The notes under the pieces are model-generated. The model was given only the letters and a program-made list of their open reading frames with translations, was not told where the DNA came from and ran no database searches. Shown here one piece after another: positions 34,700 to 45,546 of a DNA stretch of 64,000 nucleotides. Source of the stretch: Terana coerulea. Its lineage: Eukaryota; Basidiomycota; Agaricomycetes; Polyporales; Phanerochaetaceae. The position numbers were made by a program, and so were the translations under genes. Position 1 is the first letter of the stretch. Every line of letters starts with the position of its first letter. Location of the stretch: positions 310,001 to 374,000 of the forward strand of contig JAKOGH010000051.1 of NCBI GenBank assembly GCA_024811115.1, written 5' to 3'.

Positions 34700-37534
34700 C
34701 AGCGTAGCGCAACCAACGTCCTCTGTCGACAGCTTGACAAGTCTTCACCAGATCGGCACGCTTCTCGTCGGCCTCATCGGCCTCGCCATGTTGTCTGCCT
34801 GCACCGGCTACGCTTGACTTCTTCACTCTGCCGCTTGTTCCTAGCGGCAACTTCAAGGGCGCGACACAACAATCCTCGAGCGGATCGAAGGTACCAAGTC
34901 GCGCTCAAAACATCTCGATCGAAAGCTCCTCTCGGGACTCTGGCGGTGCGAGATGTCTAAGGCGTCGGTTAGCAAACTCTCGGTCAACAAGGGCCTGGAT
35001 GCATCCAACATGTCCACGCTTCATACCGTCGACTTCCTCCCAGTCCATCATGCTCTCGGAGCTCGCTCCATCCCCGACATCGTTTCGACCGTCTCGAGTC
35101 CTTCACGTACCCTTCGACCTCCTTGATCTCGCCGCGCCCAATGTATGCGTGGTGACGAGCTCATTGCGCCTCTTCGCCCAACCGCCGACCTCATTGGTTA
35201 CTCTCCAGCAGCCTTGGCCTCAGGTTTTCAACACACGCCCCGTCCTACAGATTTGTTCTGCGCGGTCCATCTTGGACACCCTCCCTCGCCTACGGACGAC
35301 GTCGTCATCTCATTCAAGCTTGTCGTGCTTGAGCGTTCAGCTGCCGCGACATGGAGCGCCTCTGTTGTCTCTTTGCAAGCGTGCTCTCCCGCTCTCTTCC
35401 ACCTGGGCGTTCATCGACTGGTTGGTCAGTTCGCTAGCTCGATGGTCTCGCCGCCCGTCGACATGCTCGGTGCTGAAGGCGGCTGCGGGTGGGAGGAAGC
35501 TGGTGCCGTGGGAGTGATGGCTTCTGTTGCGGGGTTATTATTCATGTCGTCGAGGAATAGGAAATAAAGGTAAAGCACTTCATCGAAATCTCGTTATATT
35601 AGTTACTGACAAGTATCGACTTGCAGACCAAGAGCAAGCGGCGCAAGTCCCAGGCCAAGAACTCAGGAAGCTGCACGCCGCACTTCGTACAACTTGCGCA
35701 AGGGTTGCCACCGAGCGAGGAGCGCAAGTAGCTCGATGAAGCAGCGACGCTTCTCGTAATTGGACCCTGGCAGATCCCCATCCGCATGACCGGCCAGCCT
35801 CCGCTCTGAGTCATCCACAACCTGCCGCACGACTTCCCGCGCCCACAATTCGCCACCTCGCACAAGTCTTCTCTTCGTCACTGCGTCTTATGCAAGACGG
35901 ATCACAGTCACTCCCAAGCATTTGTAACTGTCGGCAAGGAGTAGCCCTCGGACGCCAAACAACCACCTGTGGATCTGTCTTGTGGTTCCGTCTTACCGTA
36001 CTGGGCGCCACCATGAGCTCGACGCCAAGAGATCTCGAGGATACTTAGAGCTGTTCGTGACTCTCGACGAGGATGACCGTCCTCGCATGGACTCGACGTC
36101 TCTAGGGCTCAGAAGAAGGAGCGAGAGGTGCGACCATTGTGGTCAATGTTCGACGGGAACATGGGAGGTACGTTCAACTGGCGTTGTACTTTCGTGAGCG
36201 TACACTGATGCTTTTGCCTTGGCGCAGCTTCGGATCCTTCCTGGGAGCGCGAAGAGCAACCTGTGGTGCGCAAGATCAGCCCGAACACGAGGAACGGAAT
36301 CGCTTTCGGCCAGATGAGCGACGCGATTGTCAAGAAGACCGAGAGGAATACGACGACGGATTCGGGTTCCCAAACCGACGCTGACAGGCTTTCGTTCATC
36401 ATCAGCTCGCCGCAAGTTCTCCGACGCAACGCCAAGATCAAAGACGACTACCTCACCTTCCCCGCTGCGGTGAACTGACTGGATAGGCTATCGGCCGCGA
36501 CGACATGACCTGCTCTGCCTGCCCATTACTGGGACGTGGCGTCTTGTCTTGTTCGTTCACGTCGTGGTTTATTCGTTTAGTTCGCGGCATGCGTTCCAAT
36601 GTCCCCCTTCATCCTCCCTCCCCGTCGTCTCTCGTCGTCTCTGCGTGTGTTGCTGTCTCCGCCTTTCCAGATCTTCGTATGCTCGAGCGCCGTTGCCATT
36701 CCGTCCTTGTCGGCTCTGCCCTTCAAGCTCTTCATACGCCGCCCATACCCCACTCTGCCTCTCCCTCACTAGTTCTCGCCTTTCGTCTCGCCCGCGCCGC
36801 CGCTTCCACCGCCATTCCCGCTGCCGCCACTCCGAACAGCGTCTACGTACCAGCACTTCCGACCGCGCATACCATCTCCAGCCTTTGTATCTTCAAGCAT
36901 GAGTCATCTTCACATCGAACGTTCAACCGTCGTTAGGATGGGCATGTATAAACGTCCTGATTTTTCTTTTCACATCCCTCTGGATCCGCTTCTCATCTCT
37001 TGGAAAACCTTGGTTACGGACTACTCTAATATTCCTCGCGTCACTTCGTCTCATTATTCTCTTACAACACGCAGTATTTACCACTCCCATCGTCTAATGT
37101 CTTCCCCATCGCCTTCTTCTACCCCTCCCATCGCCTAATAACTCCCCTATCGCCTTCTTATACTTAGTCAATGTAGCGTAGTACTACCGGATCCGTATCG
37201 CCTCGTATTCAGACAGCACCGAGCCTCCGTATTCACCTGAGAATTTTCAATCCATCTTATATGTTGTTTCTATCGGGTACTCTTCGGCGACATCCGTGGT
37301 AATAGTCAGAGGTCAAAACCTCGCTCCATCACAAAATATCATTCACTTCACCGTGGAATGTTGCCGAGGGTAAGAGAGTGGTTGTGCGTGGTACGGAGCA
37401 ATTGCATGAACCGCACAGGTCGACCCGAAGGTCTGGGGTTGGTATAAGGATCTCCGAGCTTGTATTGAGTTTGGCTTAGTGCACCGTCGAACCAAATGGA
37501 GTCACGATAGCAGCCTGATGATATTTGGTCACCG

Positions 37535-38526
37535 CTACGAATCCTTCCGCACTATGTACAGGTAGTAATGGAACGCTTCGCCCAATGTTCTGATCTGCAA
37601 GGTGGTATTCGGTCTGACCAGGTATCGCTTGCGAAAATGCGGCTGGCCAAAGGTAAGATAAATGAATGTGCCAGTCTTGCGCAGAGTCCTAAGGGACTAT
37701 CGATGATTGACGGAGGGCCATATTGCACGAGGACTCACCTCAAGGACCTCGTTGACTTCTCTTGTACAGTTCTCAACGACTTCTTCAGGAGGATCCTGGA
37801 GTTATACGGATTAGGCGATAAAGGGCTGAAGTAAGGGGTATATCAACCTACCCAGACATCGGCCTTCGCTGTCATCATCGCGTCCATAGTGCCCTTGTCA
37901 ACTGCAACGTCGAAAGATTCCGCATCGAACTTCAAGTCCCGTATATCCATCTCGTGCCCTTTCCATGATAATAAGAAACGTGGATTCCGATACAAGACAA
38001 AAATGACTGACATTCCATCTCAGGTCGAGCTTCCTCGTGTTTACGCCGCATTTTCTCGATGAGGACATCGGAGTACTAGTCCAGCGTCACCTCACTTGCG
38101 AGATATCCCGAAGGGTTATACGCACGTCGATGTTGACTATATGCTTGTACCCATCGTCGTACATCTGATATGAATTTCAGTATCATCAATGCGCGAGTCA
38201 GACACAACGCACGTCTTCAGATAGCGTCGAGTTTCCACATCCCAGCATCAGTATTCGAGAGTTCTTGTTGGGAATAAGTTCGCGGAAAATATCGGCAACA
38301 TCTTCATATTTCTTGAACCAATCAAAGGTGTCTTCGTCCCTCCAAGCGATGTTATGAGAATAGCTTGAACAAGCTGGAGAGCTACGACTCTCACTGGCTG
38401 TAACGTTTGTCCCTAGTGACTTGGATGAATCCGGTGAGGCAAACAGTGCAACACACAGGCACAGATGCTCACCAGTATTCCTTAGTGCCATATTCTTCGT
38501 TCTTCTCTGGAAGTATGTCCGTCATT
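37535..38526 (-). CDS. Class I SAM-dependent methyltransferase (EEF1A lysine methyltransferase type)
   Basis: About 210 residues over eight exons, each join in phase. The start is ATG at 38526 (MTDILPEKNEEYGTKEYW); exon 2 is only 18 nt (38395-38412, DKRYSQ). Motif I is RILMLGCGNSTLSED, then HIVNIDYSDVLIEKM with the acidic residue that binds the SAM ribose, then FDVAVDKGTMDAMM (motif post-II) and GTFIYLTFGQPHFRKRYL. The end IRTLGEAFHYYLYIVRKDS is the usual C-terminus. The family includes human EEF1AKMT4 and the N half of METTL13, which methylate lysine on elongation factor 1A. The substrate here is inferred. Divergent from the TMEM14 gene with 216 bp between starts. Confidence 0.85.
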
Positions 38527-38742
38527 TTCGACAGGCACTCGAAAAAGCGGGCTTGGGAAGTGGTGGTCAATCGCAGAGAATGAAGCGCCCATAAATGCAG
38601 AGACATGATGCGAACGTCAGCAAGTTTGCGTCATGCGGGGAAGGCGTGCGGCAGCGACAACTGCGTAGCTGCCGGTCCTGCCTGCCTGACCACCCACGCT
38701 CTCTTGCTCTCAACCTCCACGTCACCTGCGCAACCAAACGCC

Positions 38743-39204
38743 ATGGTATGCACTGGCTGCTGCGAGGAAACGTTCTACTTACCTCGCAATGTAGTCTGCA
38801 ACCCCCGCGTACGTTATGGGCGGCCTCTGCATCGTCGGCGGTGTCACCGGCTTTGCTCGTACGCGTAGTATTCCTTCCTTGGTCGCGGGTGTAGGGTCAG
38901 TCATGACTGTCTATCACACTCTTTAACTCTCGTAATGACGATCATTCAGTGTTGGTCTTCTTTACCTCTGGAGCGCGAACAGCATCCGCAACGGTACCGC
39001 GAACGGTCTCGAAGGTGCTCTCGGTACGCTGGGCTCATTACTTCCGCGTCTTCCTGTCTTTACATCTCTGCAGGTGCTTCTGCTATTCTTCTGCTCTCTT
39101 CCTTGCCCCGTGCTGCGAAGGGACCAGTCCCTGCTGTTCTCTCCGTGACGGCCGCCGCTTCTACATACTACTATGGCACGACCTGGTACGCGCTCAGTCA
39201 GTGA
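38743..39204 (+). CDS. TMEM14 family small membrane protein
   Basis: Four coding exons: 38743-38745 (the ATG alone), 38795-38895, 38950-39023 and 39074-39204; introns 49-54 bp, GT..AG, phases consistent, 102 residues. The sequence has the family pattern of Gly/Ala-rich membrane helices: MGGLCIVGGVTGFARTRS, IPSLVAGVGVGLLYLWSA, then GASAILLLSSLPRAAKGPVP and a final helix ending YYYGTTWYALSQ. TMEM14 (UPF0136) proteins lie in mitochondrial and other membranes; TMEM14C is tied to porphyrin transport in animals, while the fungal role is unproven. The length is usual for the family. Confidence 0.9.
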
Positions 39205-39504
39205 ACTTAGGCTATCCGAGATGTATTATAACAACAATATGTATGCGTGTATTTCGAACCTATGTATCTCTGCTAGCCTTTGAAGTGCTTCTATGCTGAA
39301 GGTCTGCGACATTCGAATGACATCAGAGCCTGATTCGAGCTTGACGGAACTGCTTAGCGCCTTGTTCTGTGTTCTCTACCACCACCATCCACCACCGACT
39401 TCAAGTGCAGAGCATATAACCTTTCTTCTCATCTACATGAAACCGGGTCCGTGCCAAAACACGCTACTAGACTGCTCTGGCGAAAGCCTCAACCGACATC
39501 TGCA

Positions 39505-40353
39505 ATGTATTCCAATTTGGCTGGACCATCGAGAACGCAGCAAAACGACCCCTCCAAGCGGATGGATACTCCCCACTCAATGACTGACATCCTCCTCCAA
39601 CCGCTCAACGACCTGCAGACTTTGACGCAGACTTTATTCCACTCGCTATCACCCTTGCAATCGAAACCACCACCTGTCCCGCCAATATCTGCGTTCCTAG
39701 ACGCCGACGCGGCATTGGCTGCTGCTGTCAAGCTCGCGCGAAGAAATCAGGTGAAGCATAGGAAGAATGAACGATTGAAGGAGGAGTTTCTTGCTCTGGA
39801 GGAGCGGTGGCGGGATATCATCCAAGGATTGGAGGAAGGCAAGAGGGAGTTGGAGGTTATCCTTACGGAAGGAGAGGAGCAAATAAAGAATATTGAGGCG
39901 GCGAAGACAGGTATGTTCAATTATACACCGTATCCTCTGACCAGAGTCTTGATGGCTTGCTGTAGCTTCGATACCATATCCTGAGCTTCTTGCATACGCG
40001 CAAAGCATATCCGCATTCACGTCCGCCCCACCAAACATGCCGGACCTGGTACCTGGTCAACCTCCACCACCACTCTTCTTCCCTCCCTTCCCGAACGAAG
40101 AGAAGATGCGCCGTGGACGCATGAACGACGAGGCTCCGCTTGCGGTGCTGGGAGAGACACACGAAGTTGGAAAAGGTGCGTCATTGGTTTCCCTGTATCA
40201 GAAACATGTTACAACTGTCCCCCAGCTCCAAGCCCGCCACGGTCTACCGAGCTTCACCCACCCTTCGCTGCGGCAAATCCGTACCGACTGGACCATCGCA
40301 TGCCACCCCAGCAAGTATTCGACCTTGACCTTGACCTTAATCCCGATTTGTAA
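39505..40353 (+). CDS. MED4: Mediator complex subunit 4
   Basis: Three exons (39505-39910, 39966-40175, 40226-40353) give 247 residues. The N half is a coiled coil (about residues 60-130, rich in Lys/Glu, e.g. LEERWRDIIQGLEEGKREL). Then comes the MED4 hallmark IPYPELLAYAQSISAFTSAP, followed by PPLFFPPFPNEEKMRRGRMN, and an acidic Asp/Leu end. MED4 belongs to the middle module of Mediator, which links activators to RNA polymerase II. An in-frame ATG 18 codons upstream (39451) exists; 39505 fits better because the extra residues look like leader sequence. Its stop is 37 bp from the stop of the phosphatase gene on the other strand. Confidence 0.85.
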
Positions 40354-40390
40354 TATCGAAAGCCACACAACGCCCGACCGCAACCTTACT

Positions 40391-41143
40391 TCATGGCGAG
40401 CAAAGGAACATCTTGTGCAGTGTCATCATGAGCTTCCTTATTCTCCTCTTTGATGCGTCAGCCAAGTGTGCTCCTGTCTGCCCCTTCAGCCTCTTGATCT
40501 TATCAGCAATTGCAGTCGACATCCGCGACTTCGCCGACCCCTTCGCCTTTGCCCCCTTGACATAGAACTGCACGGCGTACGTCTCCAGCTGTTTCCGGAA
40601 ACCAAAGTTCGGGGATACTATGGAGCGCTTGCTAGTCGCAAACTCGATCGCCTCGGCCACTGTCATGGGCGTCGTTGCGACGAGGTAGGCGCAGATGACG
40701 GTGGCAGAGCGGGATACGCCCATCATACAGTGCACCTGTACCCCACGACATGTCAAATCTGGAACAGCCCTCGACAGATGGAGAAGACTATGGACACGAA
40801 CCAACACTTTGTTTGTCTCATTCTCCTCCAACGCCGCTTTGATGAACTCTGTGGTTATGTCGAGATGCTGCAGGATGTCGCTCCGGAACGAATCCTCGAT
40901 TTTGATATGGAGTGTCTTGATGTCGCTCGTGTACTCCGGCGGGAATTCTATGGCAGATATGACATGCGTGACCCCGAGCTCGATGAGTCGGGCTTCGTCA
41001 GACGCGACCATGTAGTTGGTGAGGTAGAGCCGTGGCAGGATCTCGGACGGTGTATTGCCGACGTGTGCGCGCGCTGCGGCGAGTGAAGCGAATGATTTCT
41101 TCATCGAACGTGAAGGCAAGCTTGGTGACGCGAAAGAGGGCAT
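40391..41143 (-). CDS. Dual-specificity protein phosphatase
   Basis: The catalytic signature VHCMMGVSRSAT (His-Cys-x5-Arg-Ser) is that of Cys-dependent dual-specificity phosphatases. The N part has SEILPRLYLTNYMVASDE and LGVTHVISAIEF, the substrate-pocket side of the fold, and the general-acid region lies near IEDSFRSDILQHL. After the catalytic loop comes MTVAEAIEFATSKRSIVSPN, then a Lys/Arg-rich tail. A 66 bp intron (40736-40801) falls directly before VHC; it has no stop and is divisible by three. About 228 residues when spliced. The substrate is unknown. Confidence 0.85.
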   Translation of the reverse strand: MPSFASPSLPSRSMKKSFASLAAARAHVGNTPSEILPRLYLTNYMVASDEARLIELGVTHVISAIEFPPEYTSDIKTLHIKIEDSFRSDILQHLDITTEFIKAALEENETNKVLVRVHSLLHLSRAVPDLTCRGVQVHCMMGVSRSATVICAYLVATTPMTVAEAIEFATSKRSIVSPNFGFRKQLETYAVQFYVKGAKAKGSAKSRMSTAIADKIKRLKGQTGAHLADASKRRIRKLMMTLHKMFLCSP

Positions 41144-41427
41144 GGATAATTATGAGGAGGGGTGTGTTGTAGGCAGATGGTGGGGATAGGGTGCGAAGAC
41201 GGATTCCGAGTCTGTGCTACCTTCTCAACGTGGCTGTTTATGGCAGTGCTTCTTCTTTGTGGCGCATCAATTCTGCGGCATCTCAAGGCGCTGACGGTGT
41301 TGAAGGTAGAAAGTACAAACTATGCACAGGCGTGATGGGTCTCTCACGGTCTTAGCTAGGCTCACAAGCAATGTGAAGGCAAATGCGCATTACTATCATT
41401 CAGTAAGAGACTGTAACAGGATCGGAT

Positions 41428-43048
41428 TCAAGCAGGTGAGCTATGGCTTGTCTTGCGGCGCTTTGTTTTTGGCGCTGTTTCCGAATCGTCTTCTTGGCGC
41501 GATGTTCTACGTCGCGGTTCTTCCCCGGGAATAGGAATGGGCTGGGCAGACGTTTCTCCACATTGCTTGAGAGCCTTTGCAATCTCTTCGCTGTAACCTA
41601 CGCGGCGGAATGCAAAGCACTCCATGCGAAGTGCACCCGCATCGTGCATATTTTGGACCATCTTTGTAATGAGAGGTGGCACGTAGTCTCCAAAGCGAAT
41701 AGCCTCATCCCGAACATAATCAAGTACCTAATGGCCACGATCAGATTACTCTCAAACAAATGCGCCACATGAGAAAGACTGACTGGTGTAGGAGCAATGT
41801 CGGCGAGCTCGAGCATTGTCAAGGTTGTCGTGCCAATATTCTCATAAGTCCCGTAGCACGTCCATTTGTGGTCCTGCATAAAGAGCAGCTCTCTTCGTTG
41901 ATGCAACTGCCGACAAAGAGACTGCTGATGAAGGGAACGCCCCCAAGTGCCATCACCTTTTATAGGATTGAGCTTGAAGGACGGTGTCACGGAGATAAAT
42001 CGCCCAAGACCTTCAGAAGACATGATTACTTGGCGCATGTTGTACCTAACACGACCGTATGGTGCGCTAATTCCTGCCATTAGCTTATAAAGTCCTAGTC
42101 GCCAACATACTCTTGAGGTTACCAACCATAGCCCCTGTATTTTCTGTAATTACATGAGCATAGAGGTATTTATAAAAAGCTCACATGATAAATACAAGGC
42201 TGACGTACATTTGACGAAGGCAGACGGAGCCCAGTAGCAAAGGGCACCAGGTCTTGTGCCTCCATAGGACATAAATCAGCCCAAAGAGTATTCGACTCGT
42301 TGAGGAATCGATTGACGGCCGGAAGCTATGACACTCGCTTTTTCATTTATAGATCCACCCAGCATAGAGATAAAACCCACGCATTCTCCGTCATGTCCGT
42401 CATAAAAGATATTGTCGGGATGCTGCTGCTTGGAATCGGCCGCCTGCCACGTACACCAGTCCCTCAACGAGCGACTTGCAACACTACATTGGATAACCTA
42501 CCTTCTTGAGCTCGCGCTTCTCGCCTTTGGCTTTCTTATACTTTGCTTTGAGTTCGTGGAGCTGTTCCTCAAGAGCCGCATTCGCATCGGTCTAGAAAGC
42601 CGAGTGTCAGTCATTACGGACTGGGCCACATCGTGCGAGCTTCATGTACAGCTTGACTCAGCTGAGACTGTAGGTCTTGAGTCTGCTTGTTGATTAGCGG
42701 CATTCCGAGTCATGACTGGTACTGCGAGAAATACCTAGGTCTCGTCAACGGGAGCGTGCTTTGCTTCATGTTCTTCCAACACTCCCTTTAGCTGCATTCG
42801 CACGCCATTGAGCTCCTGCTGCAGCCTTGCGTTGTGTTCTCGTAGTTCATTCTGGTTGTCATCGGAGTGAGAGCCTGTCTGAGTATCACAGGCAGTTAGG
42901 CCCGCTCGAGCAGGCTGACACCAATCGCCTCACTCACCCTTCTGTTTGCTTGAGCTTCACGGAGTTGCGCCTTAACGGCCTTGAGCTCGCTCCCGAGCAG
43001 CCGTATCATCTCTTGCGCGAGTTCGGGGTCTTCGCTGGCATTGTCCAT
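41428..43048 (-). CDS. Coiled-coil protein with basidiomycete-specific C-terminal domain
   Basis: The ATG at 43048 starts MDNASEDPELAQEMIRLLGS, followed by several short exons that are almost all heptad-like coiled coil (HNARLQQELNGVRMQLKGVL, ANAALEEQLHELKAKYKKAK). The C part has GRFISVTPSFKLNPIKGDGT, WGRSLHQQSLCRQLHQRREL, then LRMECFAFRRVGYSEEIAKA, which resembles a domain I recall as DUF6697, common in agaricomycetes after long coiled coils. The end is basic (PKTKRRKTSHSSPA, a likely nuclear localisation signal). At least five introns. The function of this family is not known. The exon chain between about 42150 and 42520 is the least certain. Confidence 0.6.
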
Positions 43049-43354
43049 GGTCAAAATGCGAGCAGGTAAGGTGGACGAGTCCAAGTTGAACAATCAAGAC
43101 GAGCGTGTCCCAGTCCGCGGTCCCGAAAAGGAACGTCCTCGTCCTAGCCGAAATGAATCGGCCACCATGACATTCGCCGGGATGACTTCTGCACCGCTTG
43201 AAGCTTGAAGCGCCGCGAGCACAAGCTTTGACTTGGTCGAGAATACATACATCCACCGAGCCTTTTGCTCGTGCCTAAGTCACTGCAGTTGTCCAACAAA
43301 GATTGATAGTGATTGTAAAAGCCCTACGAGGGAGTGTTATTAGGCAGCACATTG

Positions 43355-44251
43355 CTAACACTGAAACCACTCTATAGCAGACGCTACTAGGGCTATCATG
43401 AAGCTCACGGGGGCGGGAGTATTTTGAAAGCTCACAGGTGAGTATCCACAGTCTGAGAGCATGTAAATATCGCCACGTACATGATAATGAATCATCCTGT
43501 TGAGCACTAGAATGTGACGGCTCATACTCAAAAATTCCATACTGTGCGCAACACTGCGCACAATGGCACCAAGACGATGGAGTGTACGAGGGCCTGAATA
43601 GCATCGCAGGGTTGCGCACGTAGCAATTGTTCGCTCAACGAATGCCACGACCTCTTGAGAGGGCGAGCACAAGCACAATTCTTGAAGTCGCAGACGAGGG
43701 GTGACGAGAAGGGAGTTGATCGGCGGACGTAGAAGATCGGGGTCAACCTGTATGAGTCTGAGCACGCGCAATCCAGGGAAGAGGCTGAGAATGACGACAA
43801 TTGATTGGGAGGAATTACTGGATGCTACGCTCTAGAGGGCGAGGTGCTCCAGCGTGTGGAACTTCTGTGATATGATGTTTTCTGCGCCGTAAAGTCGTAG
43901 GTTACCGAGTATGAGGGTACGCAGTCGAGGAAGCTTGGCGATAATGCCGCCTAGAATGTCAATCTTCATGTCCAATAATGGCTTTCGCTTAGAACTCCGA
44001 AGCAGCATTCCACCCAGGCGGAGCTCCCGAATGTGCCGCCCCATGAACGCGGAGTCGGAGAGGACCTGCGAGGAGGTATTGAATGCGTTGTCCACGTCGC
44101 GTACACCCTCCACGTCCGTCGAGTGGAAGAGCCATCGTGCGCAAGACGCGTGCTATCGTCGAGAAACCAGAGAGAAGTTGCGCACTTCTGTTAGACTGTC
44201 GTAGATTTTATCGACGATATAGTCGACCAACTCCTGCGGTAATGTATGCAT
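43355..44251 (-). pseudogene. F-box protein gene with two in-frame stop codons
   Basis: ATG at 44251 (MHTLPQELVDYIVDKIYDSL), then the F-box core FSLVSRR-stop-HASCARWLFHS. The stop TAG at about 44150 replaces the Trp that is nearly invariant in this F-box pattern (TGG to TAG). Downstream is a Leu-rich region (HIRELRLGGMLL, LPRLRTLILGNLRLYG, FHTLEHLAL) broken by a second TAG at about 43832, after which the frame stays open (LFPGLRVLRLIQVDPD). Both stops are single-base changes and the frame is otherwise intact, so the gene died recently. Divergent from RPB8. Confidence 0.75.
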
Positions 44252-44572
44252 CCCAGTGGTTGTTTCACTTTAGAAACGGTGACTGTTGAGCCACATTCAA
44301 CTTGTAGAAGATGGTACTTACGAGCATGAATCAGTTACTGCATGATCAGTGGTAGCCCGCCGGTGGTTATAGGTCGGACACCGGAGGCCTGAGGCCCAAG
44401 ATCTGTGGAAGTGACAAGGCCACAACCCTTGGATCCCGAGAGAGGCGTCACGGTGCTCGGCCATTGCCGGAGGAGCTAAATTCGACACCCAGCGGTTCTT
44501 GAGAACTTGAATTGGCTGCAGCCAAGCTGTAGCTCTCGCTTCTGTCCCGCCGGCACTTCCAAACACCACATC

Positions 44573-45223
44573 ATGTCTTCAACCTCGTCCAACATTCTTT
44601 TTGACGATGTGCTCGCAATCAACGGTATTGACATAGAGGGCAGGAAGTTTGACCGAGGTCCGTATGCAAGCTTCAATTCCATACTGGAAGCTAGTTCTTA
44701 CAACTGCCCGCTAGTTTCACGACTCTATGCAAAATCGCAGAATCACTCTAAAATGGAATACACGCTCGACTACAACATTGAGCTGTTTCCATTGAAAGAA
44801 GGCCAGCAAATCGCGCTTGCGTTGGCCTCCTCTCTTTCACGCGGCGGACCGGCTGGGGGCGAAGGCGAGGGCGATGGGAAGGATTCAGATGTGTGGAGGC
44901 CAGACGCGAAGGACAGAAGGGGTCTAGATGATGAATACGACTATGTCATGTACGGAAAGGTGCGTCAATTCCCGGCACACATGCTGCGTCGCCGACTGTG
45001 AAATGAACTTGTTGCGAAATGGGATGATAGATATACAGAATCGACAGCCCAAAGGAGGAGGTTCTGTGCGTAGTCTACCTTTTACATCTCGAAAATGTTG
45101 ACCGTATGCTGCAGGACCTGCTACGCGTCGTTCGGAGGCTTGCTGTTGTCAGTAAACGGAGAGTCCCGACATTTAGGCACTCTTGTCCTTGGGGACCCAG
45201 TCTACATTCTCTTGCGCAAATGA
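44573..45223 (+). CDS. RPB8: RNA polymerases I, II and III shared subunit RPB8
   Basis: Four exons with introns 44658-44714, 44960-45030 and 45066-45114; about 157 residues, the usual size. The N-terminus SNILFDDVLAINGIDIEGRK, then FDRVSRLYAKSQNHSKMEYT and LDYNIELFPLKEGQQIALAL, is diagnostic. The end SFGGLLLSVNGESRHLGTLV, LGDPVYILLRK is the final beta part of the OB-like fold. A Gly/Asp-rich insertion (about residues 80-105) lies in a loop that varies between fungi. RPB8 is a structural subunit of all three nuclear RNA polymerases. Converges with the histone deacetylase gene. Confidence 0.92.
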
Positions 45224-45546
45224 GCACCATTCGTGCCACAGGCAAAAACTATGGCATCACCCCTGAATCTATCAGTCGGAGCCTTCCCCACCCTTGCTAT
45301 GTCGAAGATCCACACGACGAAGAATAGTCCGGCAAGATTCAGGACTTCACAAGTAACAGCAACAGCAAGTCGGCGCGGTCGTGCCCATGTACGGACGAAG
45401 TGTCACAGAGGATGCTACTGGTTTGTTGTAATGTGTATGGCGCATGTTCATTTGTGCTTTAGAAGTCAAGTTCAGAATAAATATATTGAACACAAGCGGT
45501 TACACCCAAGAGCCAAGAACTCCACGGCATTTCAAGACTTTAAATC

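Larger units (their letters stand above)
34440..37330 (+). repeat. Repeat X, copy C (best preserved coding parts)
   Basis: The TATA box at 34575, the hairpin at 34667-34699 and the body match copy A closely. A hydrophobic stretch (LLVGLIGLAMLSACTG, near 34760) and a second one (GAVGVMASVAGLLFMSSRNRK, about 35505-35565) precede a spliced join to a basic exon (TKSKRRKSQAKNSG). A part with RHCVLCKTDHSHSQ, possibly metal-binding, follows near 35880. The last exon (about 36225-36476) has an open tail ending FIISSPQVLRRNAKIKDDYL...TGA. Shifts remain, for example near 35700 (a stop in the basic exon). It may have been a small membrane protein gene. No family recognised. Confidence 0.55.
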
